A model generated the notes under the pieces. That model was not told the origin of the DNA and ran no database searches. It saw nothing but the letters and a program-made list of their open reading frames with translations. This document shows, piece after piece, positions 44,601 through 52,137 of a DNA stretch of 64,000 nucleotides. Source of the stretch: Kaistella faecalis. GTDB taxonomy: Bacteria; Bacteroidota; Bacteroidia; Flavobacteriales; Weeksellaceae. The stretch covers positions 1,193,783 through 1,257,782 of the forward strand of contig NZ_CP078067.1 in the NCBI RefSeq assembly GCF_019195395.1. Reading direction: 5' to 3'. Each line of letters opens with the position of its first letter. Position 1 is the first letter of the stretch. Made by a program: the position numbers and the translations under genes.

Positions 44601-44999
44601 CAAAGAGCAGCATTCGACAAATTCATTAAAGACAATGATTTGGAAGGATACAGAGGACAGATCTTACCAAGAAACGAATTCCTTATGCCTTGGTTAAACC
44701 GTGTTGATATCCGTTTGACTCAGAATTTGTTTAGCGATATGGTTCAGAAAGGAGATAAAATTCAACTTTCTTTAGATATCCTGAACTTTGGCAACATGCT
44801 GAACTCTGATTGGGGAATCCAGGATCAGAACGTAAGTTCTTACGGTGCTGCAATCCTTGGCCGTTCCGGAGCATTATCTCCAAATCCAACATTCCAGATG
44901 TTAAGAAGCGGTAACGACTTAGTTACTTCTCCTAACAGACCGGCAAGTTCAAGATTTACAACTTGGTCTGCAATGTTCGGTATGAAGTATTCATTCTAA
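41667..44999 (+). CDS. TonB-dependent receptor, Oar-like, with N-terminal carboxypeptidase-regulatory domain
   Basis: 1110 residues. Signal peptide (MRSNTLKKTVLIAAIAFCGYG...HA), a carboxypeptidase-regulatory-like domain at about 25-115 (MTGVVTTADGKASSGATIKAT), a plug domain at about 120-250 (IQDLPQANRSITEFTRLTP, GGGNxQ-like stretch and NAVTKSGTNKFHGSLYGY), then a 22-stranded barrel ending in Phe. The Oar group of Bacteroidota outer-membrane proteins is abundant but its ligand is unclear. Codon use is strongly biased to frequent codons, suggesting high expression. Terminators lie on both sides, so it is a single-gene unit. Confidence 0.92.
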   Translation: MRSNTLKKTVLIAAIAFCGYGTVHAQVTTSNMTGVVTTADGKASSGATIKATHMPSGTVYSANANAAGNFNLPNMRVGGPYRVEITYAGQAPQVYEDLYLELGQPFVLNPIVGETKTTDIAEVLITGAGRANVNKTGAATNVGQKQIQDLPQANRSITEFTRLTPQANGNSFAGRDARYNNLQIDGANFNNGFGLSSSPIPGGNSQPISLDAIQEISVNIAPFDVTQSGFTGAGINAVTKSGTNKFHGSLYGYYNGKELNGWKINGNDIEKVSGAQVTNGFTVGGPIVQNKLFFFISAERETSTGANASGANLWKASQNGVSDPANNISRVKESDLIAVRNHLINRWGYDPGRYQGYANEAEQQGDKFLARLDWNISDQHKFAIRYNILNGTSMQVANGNSGPSPRSTWNRVSDRAMTFENGNYGFENKVSSLTAELNSTFNSNLSNKLLFTYSKIQDLRSTPSDTLFPFVDIWDGSANGGNYISFGTELFSYLNDVVNDNFSITNNLTYNAGKHTLTGGVAYEMQKFGNSYTRMGTGYYRYASVADFLTTGTANEVAPIMFGLTYPYANQDTYARVNFGLGSAYVQDRVAVNDKFNFTVGVRAELPFYLNDLTANPSIDALDLLDKNGNVTKYSSGSWPKSRVMISPRLGFNYDVMGDRSLTIRGGSGVFSGRVPFVWLTNMPTNAGVLQNTIEPGSYAQVAGWINNVTFQPQDIYYHLNNVPAGAENVFITSPKAGAPSSFSLVDQDFKMPSVWRSSLGIDYKVPNSPLTLTTDILYTKDINAVFQFGANRKASTEKMTYADRVYYPNAGSYTYNSAIGANSATILTNTDTKGYAFSATFGAQMRPWKGLSGSAFYTYSKAEEVSSNSGSNASSSWLGSPTVDSPNQDFLSISNYAVPHRVVANVTYEIKQTGTTIGAYYSGAHQGRYSYYYSNDVNGDGIANDLLYLPNSTADMNFANITTGSGANTTVLFTADQQRAAFDKFIKDNDLEGYRGQILPRNEFLMPWLNRVDIRLTQNLFSDMVQKGDKIQLSLDILNFGNMLNSDWGIQDQNVSSYGAAILGRSGALSPNPTFQMLRSGNDLVTSPNRPASSRFTTWSAMFGMKYSF

Positions 45000-45033
45000 G
45001 AAACCTAGAGTATCAACTTTAGATTTGATATTA

Positions 45034-45061
45034 ATCCCGACTTTATCGTCGGGATTTTTTT
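45034..45061 (+). terminator. Rho-independent terminator after the Oar-like receptor
   Basis: Eight-pair perfect stem (45034-45041 and 45048-45055), six-base loop, T run. The T run merges with the promoter box TATATTTG at 45061. Confidence 0.87.
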
Positions 45062-45068
45062 ATATTTG
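45061..45068 (+). promoter_or_regulatory. TAnnTTTG box directly joined to the terminator
   Basis: TATATTTG, 23 bases before the ATG at 45092, overlapping the end of the preceding terminator's T run. Confidence 0.6.
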
Positions 45069-45091
45069 CAGTTAACTTATAAAAAAATATT

Positions 45092-45529
45092 ATGGATTTC
45101 AACATCATGCTTCAGGCACACCGTGGTTTTGCTTATTTAATCCTGCTTTTGGCAGCTGTTTTTGTTGTGGCACTGCTTGTGACCATGTTCGGATATTCAG
45201 GTAAAATCTCCAAACTTTTAAGAAAATCTACGCTGTTCACGATGATCTTTTTCCATCTTCAGGCACTTATCGGACTGATCATGTTGTTCTTTTTCTCGCC
45301 AGGATTCAAAGCCGCTACAGAAGCGGGAACGCTGATGAGCGATTCTACCGCAAGAAATACTTATGTTGAACACCCTTTTGCTATGATTGTAGCAGCGGTG
45401 CTTTTAACCATCCTCAATAAAAAATTCAAAACCAATGACACAATGAAGATGAGTTGGCTGATCATGGGGTTTGTAGCACTTGCATTTATGCTTTGGGCAT
45501 TCCAGTGGCACCGACTTTTCGGGGCATAA
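45092..45529 (+). CDS. Small integral membrane protein, possible cytochrome b-like
   Basis: 145 residues with four membrane helices (about 12-35, 50-70, 92-105 and 122-142). Histidines sit near membrane ends: His10 (QAHRG), His55 (FFHLQA), His93 (EHPF) and His140 (WHRLF). Similar Bacteroidota proteins are sometimes labelled cytochrome b-like, but I cannot confirm haem binding from the sequence. Single gene with its own promoter, between the receptor and asd. Confidence 0.7.
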   Translation: MDFNIMLQAHRGFAYLILLLAAVFVVALLVTMFGYSGKISKLLRKSTLFTMIFFHLQALIGLIMLFFFSPGFKAATEAGTLMSDSTARNTYVEHPFAMIVAAVLLTILNKKFKTNDTMKMSWLIMGFVALAFMLWAFQWHRLFGA

Positions 45530-45562
45530 TTTATTATCAATTACCATTCATCAGATAAAAAA

Positions 45563-46555
45563 ATGAAAATAGCAGTTGTAGGCGCTACCGGAATGGTAGG
45601 TCAGGTAATGTTGAAGGTTTTGGAAGAAAGAAACTTCCCTGTAACAGAATTAATTCCTGTTGCATCAGAAAAATCCGTCGGAAAAAAAATCAGTTTCAAA
45701 GGGAAAGAATACGCCATCGTATCAATGCAGACCGCCATCGATATGAAGCCGGAAATCGCTCTGTTTTCAGCCGGCGGCACTACCTCTCTCGAGTTTGCCC
45801 CGAAATTTGCCGAAGCCGGAACGACGGTAATCGACAATTCATCTGCTTTCAGAATGATGGAGGATAAAAAACTGGTCGTTCCCGAAATTAACGCAACTGA
45901 ACTTACGAAAGAGGATAAAATCATTGCGAATCCCAATTGCTCAACAATTCAGTTGGTGATGGTTCTACATCCTCTGAATCTTAAATATGATTTGAAACGA
46001 GTAATTGTTTCAACGTATCAGTCTGTTACCGGAACCGGGAAAAATGCTGTTGATCAGCTGAATGCAGAAATTGCCGGAGAGAGCGATGTCGCTAAAGTTT
46101 ACCCTTATGAAATCTTCAAAAATGCGCTTCCGCAGTGTGATGTTTTTGCTGATGACGACTACACGAAAGAAGAATTAAAACTCATGACAGAGCCCAAGAA
46201 AATAATGGGCGATGACAGTTTTAATCTTTCAGCGACCGCGGTTCGGGTTCCCGTTCAGGGCGGGCATTCTGAAAGTGTAAACATGGAGTTCGAAAATGAA
46301 TTCGATTTGGATGAAGTACGTAAAATCTTATCAGAAACACCTGGAATTGTAGTGATGGATGATGTATCGAACAAAATTTATCCTATGCCGCTGTATTCAG
46401 AGGGGAAAGATGAGGTTTTTGTCGGAAGAATCCGCCGGGACCGTTCGCAACCCAACACCCTCAACATGTGGATTGTGGCAGATAACCTTCGAAAAGGCGC
46501 CGCCACTAACGCGGTACAGATTGCAGAATATCTCTTAAAAAATCAATTAATTTAA
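45563..46555 (+). CDS. asd: Aspartate-semialdehyde dehydrogenase
   Basis: 330 residues. It reduces aspartyl phosphate to the semialdehyde with NADPH, on the way to lysine, threonine, methionine and diaminopimelate. The NADP-binding GATGMVG is at 8-14 and the catalytic Cys126 is in NPNCSTIQ; the active-site histidine lies in GGHSESVN. It follows the membrane protein by 33 bases and has a terminator directly after it. Confidence 0.96.
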   Translation: MKIAVVGATGMVGQVMLKVLEERNFPVTELIPVASEKSVGKKISFKGKEYAIVSMQTAIDMKPEIALFSAGGTTSLEFAPKFAEAGTTVIDNSSAFRMMEDKKLVVPEINATELTKEDKIIANPNCSTIQLVMVLHPLNLKYDLKRVIVSTYQSVTGTGKNAVDQLNAEIAGESDVAKVYPYEIFKNALPQCDVFADDDYTKEELKLMTEPKKIMGDDSFNLSATAVRVPVQGGHSESVNMEFENEFDLDEVRKILSETPGIVVMDDVSNKIYPMPLYSEGKDEVFVGRIRRDRSQPNTLNMWIVADNLRKGAATNAVQIAEYLLKNQLI

Positions 46556-46560
46556 TCTGA

Positions 46561-46588
46561 ATGCTCACAGTAAGTGAGCATTTTTTTA
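46561..46588 (+). terminator. Rho-independent terminator after asd
   Basis: Eight-pair perfect stem (46561-46568 and 46574-46581), loop of five, then seven T. Confidence 0.88.
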
Positions 46589-46635
46589 TTATTAGATGCC
46601 TGAAACATTATTAATTAATTTAATCGAACATTGCA

Positions 46636-47634
46636 GTGGAAACTCAAAATTCATCACAGACTAATTTTACATTTCAGAAAACTGTTGCCATTGTAGGAAT
46701 CGCTCTTTTTATCGGAAAATTAATTGCGTGGCATCTTACCAATTCTGATGCGGTATTTTCCGACGCTATGGAAAGTATCGTGAATATTATAGCGGGTTTC
46801 ATGGGACTTTATTCTCTCTATCTCGCCGCAAAACCTAAAGATATTGATCATCCATACGGCCATGGAAAAGTTGAATTCGTTACTTCCGGAATTGAAGGTG
46901 CTCTTATCATCTTTGCCGGAGTGATCATCATCATTCAGGCGGTAGATTCACTTCTCCACGGCAATATCCCGAAAAAACTTGATTGGGGAATGCTCATCAT
47001 TGCGGCTACGGCAGCCGTTAATTATCTGATGGGCTATATTTCGGTTAAAAAGGGAATCCAGCAAAATTCGTTAGTTCTGCAAAGTTCGGGGAAACATCTT
47101 CAAAGCGATACGATTACAACTTTGGGCGTGGTGATAAGTTTGGTTCTTGTGTATTTTACCAAGATTTACTGGATCGATGCTGTTGTAGCGCTGATATTCG
47201 GCGGTTATATCATCTTCATCGGTTACAAAATCATCAGAAAAGCTTTGAGCGGAATCATGGATGAGGCTGATCAGGACATGCTGGCCAGACTGGCAAAAAT
47301 CATGAATGACAACAGGAAACGGGAATGGATCGACATTCATAATACCCGAATTCAACAGCACGGTAGCGGGCTTCATATCGATGCACATTTAACATTGCCG
47401 TGGTATTTTGAGTTGAGAAAAGCTCATGAAGAAATGGAAGAAACCTATAAATTAATTGCAGAAAACTCCAACCGTGCGATTGAATTCAATTTCCATTTGG
47501 ATGACTGCAAGACCTTTTCGTGCGAAATCTGCCAGCTTTCCGAATGTAAGGTTCGTCAGAGACCTTTTGTGAAGAAAATTGAGTGGGACGAAAACAATAT
47601 TTCGCAGGTCGGTAAACACGACGTGAATACCTAA
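46636..47634 (+). CDS. Cation diffusion facilitator (CDF) metal transporter with Cys-rich tail
   Basis: 332 residues from a GTG start (METQNSSQTNF). About six membrane helices; metal-binding residues are in SDAMESIVNII and HPYGHGKVEFV. CDF proteins exchange protons for Zn, Fe, Mn or Co and usually export them. The cytosolic C-terminal domain (about 210-300) ends with a Cys motif C-x4-C-x2-C-x4-C (near 295-310), which could bind metal and act as a sensor; this is inference. The end overlaps the convergent XrtF-associated gene by four bases. Confidence 0.88.
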   Translation: METQNSSQTNFTFQKTVAIVGIALFIGKLIAWHLTNSDAVFSDAMESIVNIIAGFMGLYSLYLAAKPKDIDHPYGHGKVEFVTSGIEGALIIFAGVIIIIQAVDSLLHGNIPKKLDWGMLIIAATAAVNYLMGYISVKKGIQQNSLVLQSSGKHLQSDTITTLGVVISLVLVYFTKIYWIDAVVALIFGGYIIFIGYKIIRKALSGIMDEADQDMLARLAKIMNDNRKREWIDIHNTRIQQHGSGLHIDAHLTLPWYFELRKAHEEMEETYKLIAENSNRAIEFNFHLDDCKTFSCEICQLSECKVRQRPFVKKIEWDENNISQVGKHDVNT

Positions 47635-48071
47635 TTCCTCGCCTTCTTCAACAGCTGTTTTCTGTAATAAAATAAAGGAATAATGAGCAGTAGAGTTAAA
47701 GGCTGAATCACGAATCTCCTCATGTAGAACGAGAAAAGATAGCCGATTTCGAATTTTGTATGAATGCAGTAAAGGTAAATCGGAAAAGTAATCGCAAAAA
47801 CCAGCAGCATTAAAACAACCGCCTGCATCGTCCATTCTTTATTTTTGAATACCAAATGAACAACAAATGCCGACAGGATTAAATTAAGGGAAAACCTGAA
47901 AATATAATTAATAATCAGTTTCGCCCACGCAAAATCAGGAAACTGTGCATTTTTATCTGCTGTCTGAAAATAATTCAGAAAAGGATCATAGAAAAGAGAT
48001 TCCTCTACCATTCTCACTCCAATTAATCCAAAAATTCCGAGAATGACGAGTAAAATACTAAGAAGTCTCAT
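47631..48071 (-). CDS. Exosortase F system-associated membrane protein
   Basis: 146 residues with about four membrane helices. The pattern VRMVEESLFYDPFLNYFQ near the N-terminus and SFYMRRFVIQPLTLLLI near the C-terminus match the small membrane protein always found next to XrtF in Flavobacteriia (TIGR04127-type). Its start overlaps the end of xrtF by 14 bases, so both are translated from one mRNA. The molecular role is unknown; it may stabilise or assist the exosortase. Confidence 0.86.
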   Translation of the reverse strand: MRLLSILLVILGIFGLIGVRMVEESLFYDPFLNYFQTADKNAQFPDFAWAKLIINYIFRFSLNLILSAFVVHLVFKNKEWTMQAVVLMLLVFAITFPIYLYCIHTKFEIGYLFSFYMRRFVIQPLTLLLIIPLFYYRKQLLKKARN

Positions 48072-48600
48072 GTTCAGTATCTTTTAGCGCAAAAAACTTA
48101 ATCCAAATCAGCCAGAGTAACACAACGCTGCCGTAAATAATCGCAGGGAACAGATAATCGTGCCCAATTTTTGAATATTGCGGCCATTCAACCAAAAGAA
48201 TATTGAGTCCTGCTATCCTTAAAACATTGATGATGTGAAGAAATATAAATCCCGATCCCGCAAATAAAAAAGTCCTGATTCCCTGATAAAAAGCGAAAAT
48301 GAAAGCGAGAAAAAGGACCATCACCGAAATCGCGTTACAGCCTTCTACCATGCGCGAAACATATCTGCCGCTAACGTAAAACCAATCCGTTTCCTGCTCG
48401 GGTTTTCCTGGCACGATCTGAGTGTGATAACCAAAAAAATTCTGTACAAACGCTGCCTGATCCGCAACCCATTCCGAGACCGGATCCAGACCTGAATTTT
48501 TGAACTGGTTCAGGTAAAACTGGTAAGCCAAAACCATCACCACATACAGAATGACGAAGCGAAGCAGGATTTTCAGAACAGGCTTGAAATCATTGAACAT
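48058..48600 (-). CDS. xrtF: Exosortase family protein XrtF
   Basis: 180 residues with about five membrane helices. The exosortase catalytic residues are Cys88 (EGCNAIS), Arg128 (NVLRIAG) and His147 (IGHDYL). Exosortases cut a C-terminal signal and are thought to link the protein to an outer glycan or lipid; XrtF (TIGR04128-type) lacks a known partner signal as far as I know. No obvious substrate with a PEP-CTERM-like tail is in this window. A promoter box sits four bases before the ATG. Confidence 0.9.
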   Translation of the reverse strand: MFNDFKPVLKILLRFVILYVVMVLAYQFYLNQFKNSGLDPVSEWVADQAAFVQNFFGYHTQIVPGKPEQETDWFYVSGRYVSRMVEGCNAISVMVLFLAFIFAFYQGIRTFLFAGSGFIFLHIINVLRIAGLNILLVEWPQYSKIGHDYLFPAIIYGSVVLLWLIWIKFFALKDTEHETS

Positions 48601-48604
48601 ATTG

Positions 48605-48612
48605 CAAATATA
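48605..48612 (-). promoter_or_regulatory. TAnnTTTG box four bases before the xrtF start codon
   Basis: TATATTTG on the minus strand, four bases before the ATG at 48600; leaderless mRNA predicted. Divergent to the box at 48637. Confidence 0.62.
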
Positions 48613-48636
48613 ATCTTTTCAAAAATTCTAAATTCC

Positions 48637-48644
48637 TATATTTG
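48637..48644 (+). promoter_or_regulatory. TAnnTTTG box for the amino-sugar kinase gene
   Basis: TATATTTG, seven bases before the first possible ATG at 48652 and 13 bases before the second at 48658. Leader very short or absent. Confidence 0.6.
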
Positions 48645-48651
48645 TAAAAGT

Positions 48652-49674
48652 ATGAGTATGGAAAACGCAAAACTCTTTTTCGAAGAATTTATTGGGGAAA
48701 AATCGCAGGTCTTTTATTCATTAGCCCAAAGCGGTTCTGCAAGAAAGAATTTCGTGGGTTCCACACCAAATCATCAATACATCATCACCGAAAACGAAAA
48801 TATTGCCGAAAACGAGAGTTTTTTCTATTTCTCTGAAGTTTTTTCTGAACTTAATCTCAATACGCCCAAAATTTTTAAAATTTCTGAAGACCGAAAAATT
48901 TACATTCAGGAATTTTTAGGAAAAAATACACTCTCGGAAATTATTGAAAAGGAAGGTTTGAACGAAAGAACGAAATCTTTAGTGAAACAAACCATCGGAA
49001 AATTATTTCAGCTTCAAACCCAAACAGTCAATACAATCGATTATTCTAAAACTTTCGAGTATGAAATTTATGATGAATTACCGGTGACCAACGATCTGTT
49101 CTATTTCAAAAGTTTTATTGCGGATGTACTCGAGATTGCGTACCACAAAGCTGCTTTGCTGAAAGAATTTAAAAAGTTTACTTCAGAAATCGAGAACTGT
49201 GGTTCCACAGGCCTAATGATCCGGGATTTTCAGGCAAGGAACATTATGGTGGATGATCAGGGTGATGTTTTCTTCATCGATTACCAGTCGGCAATGAAAG
49301 GTCCTCTGATGTACGATGTGATTTCGTTTCTTTACCAGGCTAAAGCTAATTTTCCTGATGATTTCAGAGAAGAAATTCTCGGTTATTATTTTTCACTGTG
49401 GAATGATGAACATATCGTGAAACAACTCAAAAGTTCATTAAAACCTATTCAGCTGATCCGTTTTATGCAGGTTTTAGGGGCCTACGGATTCCGCGGACTT
49501 ATCCAGAGAAAACAGCATTTTATATCCAGCATCGACAAAGGAATTGAAAATCTGGAACAGCTGGCGAATTCCTGGGACGGAATGCAACAGTATCCGGAAA
49601 TGAAAAAATTAATCAAAACGCTGAAATCAAATTCAGTTAAGGATAAAATCGAATCAATAATCAGAAACCATTAA
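48652..49674 (+). CDS. Aminoglycoside-phosphotransferase-fold sugar kinase, AmgK-like
   Basis: 340 residues of the APH kinase fold. The catalytic loop IRDFQARNIMV and the metal-binding FIDYQSAMKGPLMYDV match AmgK of Pseudomonas, which phosphorylates MurNAc and GlcNAc at C1 in peptidoglycan recycling. The loop has D-F-Q-A-R-N where most APH proteins have H-G-D. A MurU-like nucleotidyltransferase lies two genes downstream, the natural next step. I infer the amino-sugar substrate from this pairing; other sugar substrates are possible. Starts at 48652 or six bases later. Confidence 0.8.
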   Translation: MSMENAKLFFEEFIGEKSQVFYSLAQSGSARKNFVGSTPNHQYIITENENIAENESFFYFSEVFSELNLNTPKIFKISEDRKIYIQEFLGKNTLSEIIEKEGLNERTKSLVKQTIGKLFQLQTQTVNTIDYSKTFEYEIYDELPVTNDLFYFKSFIADVLEIAYHKAALLKEFKKFTSEIENCGSTGLMIRDFQARNIMVDDQGDVFFIDYQSAMKGPLMYDVISFLYQAKANFPDDFREEILGYYFSLWNDEHIVKQLKSSLKPIQLIRFMQVLGAYGFRGLIQRKQHFISSIDKGIENLEQLANSWDGMQQYPEMKKLIKTLKSNSVKDKIESIIRNH

Positions 49675-49700
49675 GAAATTTAACGGTTCAAATAAACAAC

Positions 49701-50114
49701 ATGATGAGTCTTAAGATCGATATACACAGTTTTTCGTACAAAAAAGGAGGAATACCCAAAGATGAAACCGGAAACGGGGGCGGATTTGCGTTCGACTGCC
49801 GCGGAATTTTAAATCCAGGAAGAATTGAAGAATATAAAGCACAGACTGGCTGCGATATAGGTGTGCAGGAATTTCTGGAAACAAAAACGGAAATGCCAAA
49901 GTTCCTGGAGCTGGTAAAAAACATCGTATCCATCAATATCGATAATTATCTTGGGAGAAATTTCGAGCATCTTCAGATTAATTTTGGATGCACGGGCGGA
50001 CAGCACCGATCGGTATATTGTGCTGAAAAAACTGCAGCATTCATCCGTGAAAAATATCCGCAGGCTACAGTCACCATTCAACATGATGAGCAGCCACAAC
50101 TGAATAATCACTAG
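49701..50114 (+). CDS. Free-standing RapZ C-terminal domain protein
   Basis: 137 residues equal to the C-terminal domain of RapZ/YvcJ: SFSYKKGGIP near the start, FDCRGILNPGR and CTGGQHRSVYCAE near residue 100. There is no N-terminal P-loop kinase domain, so this is the domain alone. In E. coli this domain binds glucosamine-6-phosphate and directs RNase E to GlmZ. Here it lies between an AmgK-like kinase (26 bases upstream) and a MurU-like transferase (four bases downstream), which suggests amino-sugar sensing; the RNA link is not shown. Confidence 0.85.
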   Translation: MMSLKIDIHSFSYKKGGIPKDETGNGGGFAFDCRGILNPGRIEEYKAQTGCDIGVQEFLETKTEMPKFLELVKNIVSINIDNYLGRNFEHLQINFGCTGGQHRSVYCAEKTAAFIREKYPQATVTIQHDEQPQLNNH

Positions 50115-50118
50115 AAAA

Positions 50119-50832
50119 ATGAAGGCACTCATCTTCGCAGCAGGCAAAGGGACCCGGCTGAAACCGTTTACAGACCATCACCCGAAAGCTTTGGCAAAGG
50201 TTAACGGCATACCTCTGTTGGAAAGAAATATCAAATATTTACAAAGTTATGGGATTAATGATTTTGTAATCAATGTGCACCATTTTGGGAATCAGATCAT
50301 TGAATTTCTGAAAGTCAACCAGAATTTTGGTGCCCATATCGAAATATCAGATGAAAAAGATCAGCTCTTGGAAACTGGAGGCGGCTTGGTTTTTGCAAGA
50401 AAATTTCTGGATTTTGGCGATGACTTCTTAATTCTTAATGCAGACATTCTCACCGACTTAAACATCACAGAATTCGTAAAATACCATCAGGAAAAGAAAG
50501 ATTTTGCTACTTTAGCGGTTTCCGACAGAAAAAGCTCCCGAAAACTTCTTTTCAATCCTGAAATGATTTTGCGCGGTTGGGTAAATGTAGAAACGGGTGA
50601 ACAACGGCTGGCAGAATTCAACAAAGGATTCAAACCATTGGCTTTTAGCGGAATACACTGTATCAATCCGAGAATTTTTGATAAAATTAAGCGTACCGGA
50701 AAATTTTCTATTATGGAAGAATATCTGGATTTGATGCATACAGAAACAATACATGGTTACGAGCATCAGGCTAAACTCATAGATGTAGGAAGGCCGGAAT
50801 CTGTTCTGGAAGCAGAGCACCATTTTAAATAA
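50119..50832 (+). CDS. Nucleotidyltransferase, MurU-like
   Basis: 237 residues of the sugar-phosphate nucleotidyltransferase family. The NTP-binding motif AAGKGTRLKPFT is near residue 7, then the conserved Lys in HPKALAKV, LLETGGGLVFA around residue 75 and NADI for the metal-binding Asp. It matches MurU, which turns MurNAc-1-phosphate and UTP into UDP-MurNAc. Sitting after the AmgK-like kinase it would complete the recycling route to UDP-MurNAc. A sugar other than MurNAc remains possible. Confidence 0.8.
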   Translation: MKALIFAAGKGTRLKPFTDHHPKALAKVNGIPLLERNIKYLQSYGINDFVINVHHFGNQIIEFLKVNQNFGAHIEISDEKDQLLETGGGLVFARKFLDFGDDFLILNADILTDLNITEFVKYHQEKKDFATLAVSDRKSSRKLLFNPEMILRGWVNVETGEQRLAEFNKGFKPLAFSGIHCINPRIFDKIKRTGKFSIMEEYLDLMHTETIHGYEHQAKLIDVGRPESVLEAEHHFK

Positions 50833-50839
50833 GACGAAG

Positions 50840-51598
50840 ATGAGCAAAATAAAGAGGGGAAAAGGGACAACTCGTGCTGCGGCAGGAACTGAATTTGAAA
50901 TTGATCAGAAAATTCAGCGTTCTTTTACAGAAAAAACCTGGGACGAAACCATAACCAAAGACAGTTGGATGGTCTTCAAAATAATGGCCGAATTCGTAGA
51001 CGGTTATGAAAGGCTTGCCAAAATTGGTCCATGTGTTTCTATTTTCGGTTCGGCCAGGCTACAGCCGGGGAGCGAATATTATGAACTTGCGGTTGATATT
51101 GCTGAGAAAATTACAGAAATCGGTTTCGGTGTTATCACCGGAGGTGGCCCCGGAATTATGGAAGCCGGTAATAAAGGTGCCAATAAAGGCGGCGGAAAAT
51201 CCATCGGTCTGAATATTGAACTTCCTTTCGAGCAGCATTTCAACCCTTTCATTGATAAGGGTTACAGTATGGATTTCGATTACTTCTTTGTAAGAAAAGT
51301 GATGTTTGTAAAATATTCTCAGGGATTCATTGTGATGCCGGGAGGTTTCGGTACTTTAGATGAACTTCTGGAAGCGATGACATTGATCCAGACCAATAAA
51401 ATAGGGAAGTTCCCGATTGTATTGGTGGGTTCTAAATATTGGAAAGGTCTGTTGGATTGGTTTAAAGATACTTTACTGGAAAACGGAATGATTTCTGAGG
51501 CGGATCTGAGCCTGTACCGGGTGGTTGACACTGCCGATGATGCCGTGGCCCATATTAAAGCATTTTACGATAAATACACCGTAAACGTGAACTTTTAA
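50840..51598 (+). CDS. LOG family protein (TIGR00730 type)
   Basis: 252 residues. The motifs SIFGSARLQPGS (around 70-81), GGGPGIMEAGNKGA and PGGFGTLDE (around 165-175) define the LOG/lysine decarboxylase-like family. In plants and several bacteria LOG cleaves cytokinin or AMP riboside 5'-phosphates to base and ribose phosphate. The gene starts seven bases after the MurU-like stop, so it is co-transcribed; a link with amino-sugar metabolism is not obvious. The N-terminal 60 residues are an extension. Confidence 0.87.
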   Translation: MSKIKRGKGTTRAAAGTEFEIDQKIQRSFTEKTWDETITKDSWMVFKIMAEFVDGYERLAKIGPCVSIFGSARLQPGSEYYELAVDIAEKITEIGFGVITGGGPGIMEAGNKGANKGGGKSIGLNIELPFEQHFNPFIDKGYSMDFDYFFVRKVMFVKYSQGFIVMPGGFGTLDELLEAMTLIQTNKIGKFPIVLVGSKYWKGLLDWFKDTLLENGMISEADLSLYRVVDTADDAVAHIKAFYDKYTVNVNF

Positions 51599-51605
51599 TT
51601 GGCAT

Positions 51606-51613
51606 TATATTTG
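51606..51613 (+). promoter_or_regulatory. TAnnTTTG box upstream of the DUF6702-like gene
   Basis: TATATTTG, 26 bases before the ATG at 51640, just after the LOG gene stop. Confidence 0.55.
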
Positions 51614-51639
51614 AGAATATACTGAAACAAGTTATACAG

Positions 51640-52110
51640 ATGAAAAATTATTTATATATTATCGGAATCTTTGCTATGATGGTGATAACAAGTTTTGCGG
51701 AAGCAGATTTTTATTCCTCGATGACAAAGGTAGATTATGTGGAAGGAAGCAAGACCCTGAAGTTTACAACGAAAATGAATACTCAACATATCTCTGACGC
51801 AGTTAAAATAAACCCCAATACAGCAGGTTTTGAAGCAGAAGTTAAAAAATATGTGAACAACAATTTCGATTTATTTGTGAATGGCAGTGCAAAGACGCTT
51901 ACTTTCACAGGGAGCCAGGTTAACGGTGAATCCGTCTGGGTTTATTTCGAAGCTGGCGGTGTGAGTGAGGTTAACACGTTAAGGATTAAAAATACCATTA
52001 TGCTCAGCACTTTTCCACGACAGATTAATTTGGTTAATATCGCTTACAAAGGCAACCAAAAAACCATGAATTTCCAAAGAGGAAAAGAAGTGAATGAAGT
52101 AAGTTTTTAA
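51640..52110 (+). CDS. DUF6702-like exported protein
   Basis: 156 residues. N-terminal signal sequence (MKNYLYIIGIFAMMVITSFAEA), then a beta-rich domain: FYSSMTKVDYVEGSKTLKFTTKMNTQHISDAV, NNNFDLFVNGSAKTLTF and QINLVNIAYKGNQKTMNFQRG. The opening F-xSxTxVxY pattern matches the Bacteroidota family DUF6702. Probably periplasmic; function unknown. Own promoter box and terminator. Confidence 0.75.
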   Translation: MKNYLYIIGIFAMMVITSFAEADFYSSMTKVDYVEGSKTLKFTTKMNTQHISDAVKINPNTAGFEAEVKKYVNNNFDLFVNGSAKTLTFTGSQVNGESVWVYFEAGGVSEVNTLRIKNTIMLSTFPRQINLVNIAYKGNQKTMNFQRGKEVNEVSF

Positions 52111-52137
52111 GTGAATAAACTTAAACATTAAATAAAT

